Shown: piece by piece, positions 25,101-33,300 of the stretch
Layout: each line of letters begins with the position of its first letter
Position numbering within the stretch: the first letter of the stretch is position 1
DNA from: Hymenolepis diminuta
Taxonomy: Eukaryota; Platyhelminthes; Cestoda; Cyclophyllidea; Hymenolepididae
DNA: 64,000 nucleotides
Assembly: GCA_900708905.1 (NCBI GenBank)
Contig: CAADRB010000036.1
Span: forward strand, 712,426 to 776,425
Direction: 5' to 3'
The notes under the pieces: generated by a model
The model's input: only the letters and a program-made list of their open reading frames with translations
What the model was told of the DNA's origin: nothing
Databases searched by the model: none
Made by a program: the position numbers and the translations under genes

Positions 25101-27099
25101 AACGTCACCCAATTCTCTTCCACTCGATTTGAGGACTTTTGTCGTGGTCATATCAACCACCATTCTCACTTCCCGCCTAATCTCGGTGGTCTGATTGAGC
25201 AAGTCGTTGGCATTGCGAAAAGGCAACTTCTCGTGTTGGAAAGGGAAAAGATAGTGGAAGAGATTCTTAATTCATTACGGCTTAAGTACCGAATGACGCC
25301 TCTTGCTAGTGTCCAAATTTGGATGCGCCATCGCAAAAATCTTCATTCTCGGTCCGCAGCCTAAACTTTAAAAACAAAAACAGAGACTTATCTGGACACA
25401 TGTGACCTCTCTCCGCTTTGAAATTCTGAAACTCCAGAGACCCAGCGGAAGCATCGGCTCGACCATTACTCCGAACAGAAGACCTCGTTAAAGATTTAAT
25501 GTAGATCCAACGACAAAGGTATGAACTTTTGTTGGGAGGCGTTAGATAAAAAAAGGAAATTTTTATCCAGGAAAATATAAATTTACAATTTATTGTTAAT
25601 TATTTCATAAACTTTGCATATTTATTAAAATGTGCTAGATTACAGGGTTGTCACCTGGCTTAGTTTTGGAGTAAAGCTAAAGCTAATTACGTGTTTTAAT
25701 CGGGTTTTGGCTTCTGTAGGCTATTTTGAGAGGCTAAGACTAAAACAATTATCATGATTAGATAACAATAGTAAGGGGAGCGAATTCCGAGACTAACCTA
25801 ACAGTGGGATCATAAATCCAATCGCGTCCAAGGAAGTGAATGAGAAAAGCTTGAGCAGCAAGCATCTGAACTGATCGAATCATACATCCCCAACCGCAAT
25901 CAGACGTTCGAGTCGATAAAGGAATTTTCGGTGTAGGAAGTGAAAAAGCAGAAGAGCTTCCTAAAGACCTAATTTCTTCAAGTTTTCTCAAGAGAGGACG
26001 CAAATCAGCCGTGGTATTGAGGAGGTTACCCTCTGTGGATTCCAATGATGTGATTGGTGGAGAACTGACGACTGGCAGAGGTGGAAAAGATTCCCGATAA
26101 GTAAACCACAGCCTTGTGTAAAAATCTGCCTCAAAAGCCCTCTTTTCGGCAGTGTCATTGCTCTTTAGAGATAAGGCTAGGTAGAAAAGATAAAAAAACA
26201 TCTAAAAAAATAATGACGCTCGGTGAAAATAGTCAGATATACTGGGGGCCTTAGAGAATAGTGTAAAAGTACCGATAGAAATTATTAACTTCTACATGAA
26301 ACAGAGGTTTGTAATTCGCCACAGAATCGATAAATAACAAAATAATTACATATAAAATGAATTGAATGACAACTCGATCAAGAAATGTTGAATCTAAATA
26401 GGAAGGCCTAAGGGTAGGTTTTTAAAAAGAGGAAAAAAGGCAAAAAGCCATTTTATCAAAATGTTCGGATATAAATGAGACGACCACTACCTAATGGATA
26501 TACCGGTAAAGGAGGTTATATATAGCGATTTTCACTAAATATTCACACCATTCCTACACTCGAGCTAATATTTCTTATTACAAGAGAGCAATAGCATACT
26601 ATCTTATTTAGAAGTATACAAATCTTAAATGAATAAATATATTGATAGAAAAGATATAGAGGACAAAAAACTAAACCTCTGTTTCTCAATTGCCGAAAGT
26701 CCGTGGCCTTGCTATTCAAAATCAAAAAATTAGTTCAAACGAGGGAAATGGTAACGCCCTCAAATTTAAGACGTAAAATAAAGAGAGCGAATCTTAAATA
26801 AACCATAACTAAATTGCATACACCGGACGCCATATATCCTACGCAAAATAATATCATATATGACTAGACAGCAATACGTGTGGGAACTTACAAGTGGAAA
26901 AATCGATGTAATTTTTCCCAAGGAAAGTGATTGGGACCCCAGGAAGAATTCGAGGTGCAAGAGTTACGGTCCATCCAAACATAAATTGGTTCCAGATAGA
27001 TTTGAAAAAATCTCCAACGCTAGGATCTTCTCCCTCTGTTGCACCAGAATTCTCATTCAAAGACGTGGAAGATCTTGAAGTACTAGGAGACTGGGTCAT
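16103..27099 (-). CDS. ATG4: ATG4 cysteine protease (autophagin)
   Basis: Six exons (27099-26892, 26176-25798, 21598-21358, 18793-18715, 17733-17396, 16459-16103) join in phase to 533 aa. ATG4 cleaves the C terminus of ATG8/LC3 proteins and removes them from lipid during autophagosome formation in the cytosol. The peptidase C54 fold is clear. ITFLGKNY opens the domain; SDCGWGCMIR carries the catalytic Cys167; HRQIIRWFADSP and FGPAAVCRAL follow. IGGKPRHSIY leads to LDPH with catalytic Asp393 and His395; RDLDPSLALGFYC is the late conserved block. An insertion of about 50 residues between the start of the domain and the Cys resembles longer ATG4C/D-type proteins. The C-terminal tail is acidic. 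The first ATG lies about 110 nt past the MRPL20 poly(A) signal, suggesting an operon. Intron 2 (4.2 kb) is crowded with transposon debris. Confidence 0.93.
19000..20440. other. ATG4 intron 3, non-coding part
   Basis: No coding exon or recognised repeat was found here. Around 19360-19430 a short segment weakly resembles the dispersed repeat at 20990-21130. Confidence 0.4.
20575..20760 (-). pseudogene. decayed duplicate of ATG4 exon 3
   Basis: The minus-strand frame carries MAWIRVEDLPQIDFFIVYDR, parallel to MAWTEDEDLSQIAIYFVYDR in the genuine third ATG4 exon (21598-21358). The DNA is alignable across CCGATCATAAACGA and into the preceding part. The copy lacks the splice donor after YDR and has diverged strongly upstream, where the conserved WFADSP block is eroded. 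It sits in the intron just downstream of the real exon, which points to a local tandem duplication. A mutually exclusive exon cannot be wholly excluded but looks unlikely. Confidence 0.6.
20930..21135 (+). repeat. dispersed repeat, copy A
   Basis: Shares an ordered series of blocks with 32060-32300, including the trio AGATGGCCG, CTTCTTG(G/C)TCC and a TTTCATA-rich end. Roughly two thirds identity over about 200 bp by eye. No coding capacity. Probably an old SINE-like or MITE-like family. Confidence 0.45.
21871..22028 (+). repeat. direct repeat left of the mariner element
   Basis: The first 25 bases match 24128-24152 with one difference, and a second block (about 21984-22026) matches 24208-24252 at roughly 70-75 percent. 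The two copies bracket the mariner-like element in the same orientation. Confidence 0.55.
22150..23405 (+). mobile_element. mariner/Tc1-superfamily transposon, complete ends, dead transposase
   Basis: The 1,256-bp element has inverted ends containing TGCGTAAGG(T/C)ATCT(G/A)AG and is flanked by TA on both sides (22148-22149 and 23406-23407), the target duplication typical of the superfamily. Plus-strand fragments of a transposase occur in order: helix-turn-helix NLEIARFLKVATSFVSK (22310-22370), DPTEIPAVMRTK (about 22760), VNADAYVEILQTIVVKP, NGRPYVFQQD (second catalytic region, about 22940), PGLNPFDYYV (about 23060) and a C-terminal helical block. Stops and frameshifts separate them, so the copy is non-autonomous. 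It is inserted in ATG4 intron 2, opposite to the gene. Confidence 0.85.
23375..23402. repeat. terminal hairpin of the mariner element
   Basis: TGCGTAAGG and its reverse complement CCTTACGCA lie 12 bases apart at the right end, so this terminus can fold into a 9-bp hairpin in addition to pairing with the left end. Confidence 0.6.
24128..24252 (+). repeat. direct repeat right of the mariner element
   Basis: Partner of 21871-22028. The two-block pattern is kept but spacing differs by a few tens of bases, so the duplication is old. Confidence 0.5.
24813..25370 (+). mobile_element. Ty3/gypsy integrase relic
   Basis: Plus-strand frames give PWSHIDLSHP, then RGISYLFLIDSYSKWPEI, then TQFSSTRFEDFCRGH and GGLIEQVVGIAKRQLL. 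These are consecutive blocks of a gypsy integrase core. The second catalytic Asp is lost (the region before TQF reads VPRNV), and a stop at about 25077 splits the core. No LTRs, gag or reverse transcriptase were recognised next to it, so it is a fragment within ATG4 intron 2. Confidence 0.8.
25380..25797. other. ATG4 intron 2, remainder
   Basis: No exon or motif recognised between the integrase relic and the second ATG4 exon. Confidence 0.4.
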
Positions 27100-27108
27100 T
27101 TCAATACA

Positions 27109-27110
27109 CT
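27109..27110 (-). promoter_or_regulatory. candidate spliced-leader acceptor before ATG4
   Basis: On the minus strand an AG follows GTAGAAGTAC and precedes the ATG4 start by 9 nt (TGT ATT GAA). A leader ending in AUG would also be in frame with ATG4. The pyrimidine tract is poor, so this is tentative. Confidence 0.3.
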
Positions 27111-27207
27111 GTACTTCTACACTGACATACGAGGTGGAGTTAAATTTCAGTCAAAGAGGCATACAGATCAAACTTGGAAGGAAACTCGACGCCCGGTATC
27201 AAAAGTA

Positions 27208-27213
27208 TTTATT
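27208..27213 (-). terminator. poly(A) signal of MRPL20
   Basis: AATAAA on the minus strand, 54 nt past the proposed MRPL20 stop and about 110 nt before the ATG4 start. It supports the last MRPL20 exon. Confidence 0.6.
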
Positions 27214-27266
27214 GACAACTACCAGTGTACAAATGATGGGTTTGGACAAAATAGGAGAGGGGGGAA

Positions 27267-28008
27267 TCATTCGTACAAGTGCTTGTTTCCAGGGACAATC
27301 GGTTCCGACAAAAGGCATCGGGAGACAAAGGGACCTGAAGGTCCAGAAGAATGTGGTACTTGGCAACCAGAATCAATATGATACTGCTTAGCAATATTAA
27401 TTAAGCTCTAAATAAATAGTCAAAATATACTACTTAGACCAAATCCAAATTTTAAACAATGATAACAGTTAACTATTCTTACTTCAAATGTGCGAGGCTC
27501 ATATAAAGCCAGAGTATGAAGCATATTTTTATTCACTGCAATGTTGGCTTGAGAAAGGCCAGTGTAGAGAACCTTAGAGGAGTGGAGACCATGATCTTTA
27601 CAGGCGCGATCTATTCGAGCATCCCACAAAGCGTACATATCGCGACTGCGGGTTTCTCGGACTTCTTTGACATGCATAAGGGCTTTTGTGACTTGATTAC
27701 GAGCCAAGCGGAAGCATCGTGCTGATCTTCCCCGAAAGAGCTATTTGAAGACAAAATGGAAATTTATTAAAATATTAGAGAAAGTGTGAAAAGCGATATA
27801 AATGTTGTTAGCGTAATGAAAGGTAACTCTCAAACGGAAAAATTTAGTATTCATACTACAGTACTATAGCAATGTAATACGAGTTAAGTTGTTTTAATAT
27901 TAAAAGACATACGAATGCAAACCGAAGCCACTGATCTTTTCGAAACCATGAATCTGATTGCTTAAAGGGGATCACCCTCCGAACTTGCAGAAAATTAGTC
28001 AATTTCAT
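27267..28008 (-). CDS. MRPL20: mitochondrial large-subunit ribosomal protein bL20m
   Basis: Three exons (28008-27913, 27740-27483, 27383-27267) join in phase to 156 aa, close to the human length of 149. The protein is a structural and assembly component of the mitochondrial large ribosomal subunit. Family blocks are FRGRSARCFRLARNQVTKA, then RSRDMYALWDARIDRACKDH (the MRTLWINRI-type block), then SKVLYTGLSQANIAVNKNML and LALYEPRTFE. The basic N terminus could act as a mitochondrial targeting signal. The third exon is the least certain: it is chosen because it starts at a CAG acceptor in phase, ends at a TGA, and is followed by AATAAA. The gene lies head to head with TOMM20 and directly upstream of ATG4. 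Confidence 0.9.
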
Positions 28009-28663
28009 GGCTTTAAACTTTTTGGCAAAAATTCGATTGGCTAAAATAATACCTTAGGTTAGTTCATTTCTACTAGAAATATTCACTTTAATATGTTTTC
28101 ATTTATATTGGCAACAAAAATGTCATATTCATGTTATAAAATTACTTTAATAAAATTAAACTAAGAAGTGAAAAGTTTCCGGATAATGCTCGACAATAAT
28201 CCCAATGCGCATTTTAGGAGTTAAAAATTTGTGACCAATTTTGGCGATAATTAGAGATTTTAGAGCTTGATTTCTGTTTCACCAAGATGATTAAGCATAT
28301 CAGGCTTCTAGATTTCTTTATGTGGAGATGTGAAAAGGGTCTCGCTGTTCTTAAATGAGGCCATCGTCTGACCGTTGAGGCAAGGCGAATATTAATGGAA
28401 CAGTTTTCATATTTGCTGATGCATATTAAAAAAATTTATATTTTACATATACCTATCTTTTAATCAAGTCCAACATATTTCATGTTAATAATTTCTTTAA
28501 ATATTCCTCTTTCAATGAAATAAATCAGTAAATCGCATATAAAAGCCCAATTTTCGCCTCCAATATTCTCTCAAATTATTTACTTCTATCAATTAGCCAG
28601 TCAGGAAGTAAAAGATAAGAGGCTTTTAAGGATTGCGTGATTTGTCTGGATCAACTTCTAACC
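28009..28663. promoter_or_regulatory. divergent promoter interval MRPL20/TOMM20
   Basis: This 655-bp interval separates the start codons of two genes for mitochondrial proteins transcribed in opposite directions. No ORF of note lies inside, so it must carry both promoters. Individual core elements could not be assigned with confidence. Confidence 0.5.
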
Positions 28664-29189
28664 ATGGTGTCTAACTTGGTGAAACTGGCAGCTGCCGGAG
28701 CAGCAGTTGGATTTATTGGTTATTGCATTTATTTTGATCGTAAAAGGCGAAGCGATCCCGATTTCCGTAAAAAGGTCATACAAAGTAAGAAAAATTGCAT
28801 CTCTAAAATTATTTTTCATAGGGCGTAAGGAAAGAGCTCTTGCTGCCCACAAGGCTTCTATGCCTCAGCTTCCATCGTTTGACGATCCTAGAGCTGTTCA
28901 TAGATTCTTTTTGGATCAAATTTCCGCTGGCGAATCTGCTCTTGCCATAGGCAATATCGATGAAGCCGTTACACATTTTGCTTATGCTATTGTTGTTTGC
29001 GGCCAGCCTACCCATTTGTTGCAGGTTTTGCAGTCTTCTTTGAGTCCCAGTATCTTCTCAAAAGTTTTTAGTGCCCTCCCAGGAGTTAGACAGGTAAAGT
29101 AATCTTGTTTGGTTTATTCACTTTTCCTTTAGACCGTCCTAGCTGCAAAGAAACCAAGCACTGTTCAGATTGAAGAAGAACTTGAATAA
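28664..29189 (+). CDS. TOMM20: mitochondrial import receptor subunit TOM20
   Basis: Three exons (28664-28784, 28822-29093, 29133-29189) give 149 aa against 145 in human. TOM20 is anchored by its N terminus in the outer mitochondrial membrane and recognises presequences of imported proteins. The hydrophobic N-terminal anchor is followed by the family hallmark IGYCIYFDRKRRSDPDFR. Next come AVHRFFLDQISAGE, AVTHFAYAIVVCGQP and LLQVLQSSLSPSIF, the TPR-like receptor domain, and an acidic tail EEELE. Both introns are tiny, 37 and 39 bp. AATAAA overlaps the stop codon and recurs at 29212. The next gene's acceptor lies 107 bp downstream, indicating a shared primary transcript. Confidence 0.96.
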
Positions 29190-29211
29190 ATTATGTATAG
29201 TTGATTAGCTA

Positions 29212-29217
29212 AATAAA
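29212..29217 (+). terminator. poly(A) signal of TOMM20
   Basis: AATAAA, 23 nt past the stop and about 80 nt before the CLCC1-like acceptor. Confidence 0.6.
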
Positions 29218-29280
29218 AGTTTTAATAGATGTCATGTCTTTTTCTCATTAGTTGTCTAATATCTGGCTGTTAATATTGTC

Positions 29281-29296
29281 TTTTCTTATAATATAG
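29281..29296 (+). promoter_or_regulatory. predicted spliced-leader acceptor of the CLCC1-like gene
   Basis: A T-rich run ending in AATATAG, followed directly by a frame (ACC TCA AAA CAG) that leads without stops into a signal peptide. The TAG of the acceptor is itself an in-frame stop, so the coding frame cannot continue further upstream in genomic sequence. No upstream cis exon with an ATG in the right phase was found. Confidence 0.6.
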
Positions 29297-30232
29297 ACCT
29301 CAAAACAGTTATTGGTTTTCCTAGCGATTACCTGCACCTTCTGCAGTGTATGCGCAACCAGTCCTTTATCAATGTTCCCCACCCAAGAAAAGGTTGTTAC
29401 TTCTAATGAAAAAATGATCGGATTAAACTCTCTTAGCACGCCCCATACGATTTTGGTCCGCTCAATTTGGAACCAAATTCAGACATCAATTCCTGATGAT
29501 TTCACATCATTTTCATCTATTGATGCGGGGTTTTCTGTCAAACTGAGCCGAGAGGATGTCCTCATTCTCAAACAGTTTATTGAGAACAGACCTGGTGTTT
29601 CTCCTGAGGCTGTCAACGAAATCTTCTCCCGTTTTCTTGTCCCCTCTACTGTAAAACAGTATGAGACGTTTGAGCTCTCCCCTAATCATCTCTTATTTTT
29701 TCTTCCCATTGTCATTTATTTGATCTACTGCAAATTTGGTATAATTTTGCTTATAATTATGATAATTTTGTGCATTGCTGGTTACGAGGTTTATTTAAAG
29801 GGTGTTGCAAAACGCCATGCCCTAATTAGCCGATTGCCTTCTGTACCTGAACACTGTCTCCCCTATTCCCAACAATCGATTATGACCAAAGTTCTCAGTT
29901 ATATGCCTTATGTAAATTCTCGAGACGAATGTGTCAAATATTTTGAACTCCAGATGACTCCTCTTTTTGCTGATCTTCGACCTGATCGAATACTCTACCT
30001 TGTACTTCAGGATTTTGCCGAGAGTATTGGGTCCGCAGCCGGAGGTAGCTTAGGGGGGTTTTACAAGTCTCTCAATTCCTATGTGACATGTATCGTCGCT
30101 CTCCCCCTTACTGGATTCTTCTTTTACTGTCTACCCACTCTTATTCGGGGAGTATTTCACAAAACTCGAAAATCTAAAAAGAAACGTGCTCTTAACAAAC
30201 CTAAACCTCCACTTGCCTTGAAACAAGATTGA
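29297..30232 (+). CDS. CLCC1: CLCC1-like ER chloride channel, start codon likely from spliced leader
   Basis: A single exon encodes 311 residues after the predicted acceptor. CLCC1 (MCLC) is a chloride channel of the endoplasmic reticulum membrane. The frame opens with a signal peptide (QLLVFLAITCTFCSVCATS). A luminal helical part with REDVLILKQFIENRPGVSPE parallels the family block around KRETLLEIQKFL. Two adjacent membrane segments span about 29680-29810. The family-like CVKYFELQMTP is followed by a Gly/Ser stretch, AAGGSLGGFYKSL, and a third membrane segment (IVALPLTGFFFYCLP). The C terminus is basic and shorter than in vertebrates. The first genomic in-frame ATG (29372) lies after the signal peptide and would remove it. 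Identity rests on topology and a few blocks, so it is less sure than its neighbours. Confidence 0.68.
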   Translation, partial: TSKQLLVFLAITCTFCSVCATSPLSMFPTQEKVVTSNEKMIGLNSLSTPHTILVRSIWNQIQTSIPDDFTSFSSIDAGFSVKLSREDVLILKQFIENRPGVSPEAVNEIFSRFLVPSTVKQYETFELSPNHLLFFLPIVIYLIYCKFGIILLIIMIILCIAGYEVYLKGVAKRHALISRLPSVPEHCLPYSQQSIMTKVLSYMPYVNSRDECVKYFELQMTPLFADLRPDRILYLVLQDFAESIGSAAGGSLGGFYKSLNSYVTCIVALPLTGFFFYCLPTLIRGVFHKTRKSKKKRALNKPKPPLALKQD

Positions 30233-30237
30233 ATAAA
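30232..30237 (+). terminator. poly(A) signal of the CLCC1-like gene
   Basis: AATAAA overlapping the last base of the TGA stop; the next start codon is 83 nt downstream. Confidence 0.55.
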
Positions 30238-30261
30238 ATTAGTCTTAGATTGAAATAGTTG

Positions 30262-30319
30262 TTTTTTTTTTTAAATTCTGTCCCATATTTTGTTAGTGTT
30301 TATGTATATGATTGTACAG
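30262..30319 (+). promoter_or_regulatory. polypyrimidine tract and acceptor before QNG1
   Basis: An 11-T run at 30262-30272 is followed by TTGTACAG directly abutting the QNG1 ATG, with another AG (TGTTAG) at 30295-30296. This layout fits spliced-leader addition between two genes of one transcript. Confidence 0.5.
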
Positions 30320-33300
30320 ATGAGTCTTAGTCCGAGAGAATCTGCCCGTTTTATCGCGGAAAATGCTGACCACGTGAAAATCAATGCGAAGGCAATTCCA
30401 GAATTGGCTGAAAAATTTTATGAAAGTTTGCGGAGTGGAAAATTCGGTGATACGTGGGATGAGATTCCACTCCATCCAAAAGGCGGTGACGCTTCCACAG
30501 CAAATTGGTGGGTTGTTCGTGATTTTTCATAATCCGTTAATGTTTTCTAGGATTTTTTTTCTGGACTCCCTGAATTTCTCATTCTGGACAGATAAGGAGC
30601 CAAAGTATATGGTCGATTATAAGTCCGAACTCCATACGGGCTACCCAGCTTTATGTGCTGCAATCAATCGGGCTATCGATGTAAGCTATATATTTTGATT
30701 CATCTGTATCTATTTAAATATGGTTAATCTTTTATGTGTGTTTTAAGAGGGTTTGATACCTATCAGTATTTGATGAAATTAACTAATATCCAAGCCCATT
30801 TGGGCGAGCGTTTTTCAACAATCATCTTGATTAAGAAGGATATTATCATAGAGTTTCTCTGATAATTTTGTTACCCACCCCTTTATTGGCCAGACAACCA
30901 GTGCTCTTAACCATTTTGAACAATGAATGCTCATCGATGGAAATGAATCCGTGACTTCTGGCTTCGCAGATGAGCAAGTTAATCACTGTTCCACTGGCCA
31001 ATTGTTTATCACGGGAACATTAAAGGGTTGGTGGAGAGGCATCCAGTAGAAGTTGAAAGTAAAGTCAGGGCATCAAAAACATCTTACACTATTTTATCCT
31101 GAGGTTCAGATTCCGTACTCTTTTGGATGTACTCCATTGTTTCATGTTACAACGTTCGAATTTCCTTACTTATCCCCTTGTTTCCTGAATGAATTCATGT
31201 TTGTGGTATCCAGGACTGGCTAATGAATTAATAAATTAACAAATTTCTAACGCCCAAGATACAGAGAACTATAAAAGCCAGCAATAACCAAACACTGATA
31301 TTTTGCGGCCTACGATTAACTCTTCCTACTCTTAATCGGGATGCCCGCCGTATTAAGCTACTAACCGATAACCTGGCTGAAGGCCCATCTCAGAACTACC
31401 AATCCAAAGTAAGAACGGATGTGATTGAAAGTGTATTTAATAAGTACAATAAGTACAATACATTATGATTAATAGAGTTTATCTTGAATGATCTCTAATA
31501 TGTTTGTTATCTGTTTGCTAGACTTATCTACCTGTTTATAGTTGTAAGTAGGTATAAATGTATTAGTGTCAATATTCCATTCTATTAAATCAGCTGGTCA
31601 ACAAGCTTTGAATGTCAAGGACATGTAATCACCCAGAAATCCAGGGATTAAATCATGAAAATTGAGTTCTGGAGTGAATTTATACACCTTATGAGAAGAT
31701 TGACAACTAAATGTTTCCGGAATTCAAATAAAGTAAAGCTCTTGACATTGTGAGTATTTTGTACGTTGTGAAATAATATCAAGGGCTTTGAAGTTATTTT
31801 CATTATTAAGATTGTGCATTTGAACAAATGATGACTTCATAAATTCAATTTGAACATAAAGTACGTAGCTTTCAGTACAATATCTGTCGAACTGAGGAAG
31901 GTATCTTGAGGGGTTCTAAACTTGGAATAAAGAATTCTATGTAGATTCTGTTACGGTTGTCTTGAGATTTTTGGGATGACAAATAGGTGAAATTTGTGGT
32001 AGATGATTTTCAAGAGCTAAGTTTTGCATTTTCTTAATCCTATAAGCCCTAAGCATGTCAGAAGTAGGTTCGCAACCTTCCTGGACCAAAGTAAAACATG
32101 CCTGCGTGCAGAGTGGACCAATGGGAGCTCAATGTGGTAATGGCAAAATCAGACGTTATAGTCATCGGCTGCTATCGCTCGTGATGGAAGTAGGCAAACA
32201 TGAAGTAAATGGCCGTCTACCTTCACCGCTTGTTATTTTTATGCTTCTTGGTCCCCATTTCCATCTTTCATATATCATATAAGCTTTATACCCTTTCATG
32301 TTCAGTTTTCTTCTCTATATGATGTTCGTTATTTAAAATCGATTTAGACTACAGTTTCTGCAATCCCACATTTCATAATGCAGTTCATATTCATTTAGTT
32401 ACTCAATAAAGTATATACTCGACCAGACCAGGTTTAAGAGGTTGGGTGGGGGCGTCATTCCCATCTTTAGTGTCACTAAGTCGTATGTTGGTATAAGCTA
32501 CCGAGATCTGTTTTCTTTTAATAGCCAAGATAGCAAGTTTTCCTTATCCAAGATACTCATAAGTTGGTCAAAACACAAAAATTTCTTGTGTTCGTTGCGC
32601 TTCGAAAGAGTATCATCTTTTTGCTGGACTCGGAAATTCTACAAGATGTATGAATTTGGTGTTGAATTACTTTGGTTTAGTGCTCTAACCATTATTTTTG
32701 ATGTCACTTTTATTTTAGGCCCTGCTCCTGATCTGATGAGATTTTTTAAATTCCCTCTTACATTTAGGACGCAGACTATGTCCTAAAAACTCACCTTCGT
32801 TTATCTGTTAAAACCAGATCCCCGAAACACATTTCCTTACTTGGATAGACCTATTCAGGTGTTTCTCGGTCTTTTGACCCTGGGCTGCTATGGTGTTTGC
32901 ATTTTGGCTGCAGGGTGTAATTGAATTCGCGATCATCCCAGATTTTATGGTTAGTAGTTTAATATTGGGACATTTAGTAAGTAGTAGAAAGCTCCAGCCT
33001 TGTCCCGCGGCAGTTTATTTTAATTGTTAAAGAGATGTCACGGGTTACTAGTGATGTTGAAAACGTTTAGCAAGTGCAATTTTCGTAGAATAATCAATTT
33101 ATTATTGTGTTGAATACTGCTTAAAGAACTTGCTTAGAGAATTATGCGCTGTGCGTTTTATTACATAATCTAGTTTCTCACTAAAGAGGCTTTATAAATC
33201 TATTCCTTCATCTAGGGTGAATGTTGATTAAGTTAGCCAGTAAAGGAGTGGTAAAATACGGGTTTCTCATTAGGGAGGCTTTGTACAGATTTCCTAAACG

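Noticed and set aside
24813..25370. Host gene with an integrase domain
   Set aside because: A catalytic Asp is lost and a stop splits the core. No open, conserved frame suggests domestication.
26927..27391. 154-codon plus-strand ORF
   Set aside because: It is antisense to ATG4 exon 1 and the last MRPL20 exon, both of which have family or signal support. No motif of its own.
29312..30232. CLCC1-like frame starting at TTG 29312
   Set aside because: TTG is not a plausible nuclear eukaryotic start, and the frame is open up to the acceptor at 29296. A leader-donated AUG explains it better.
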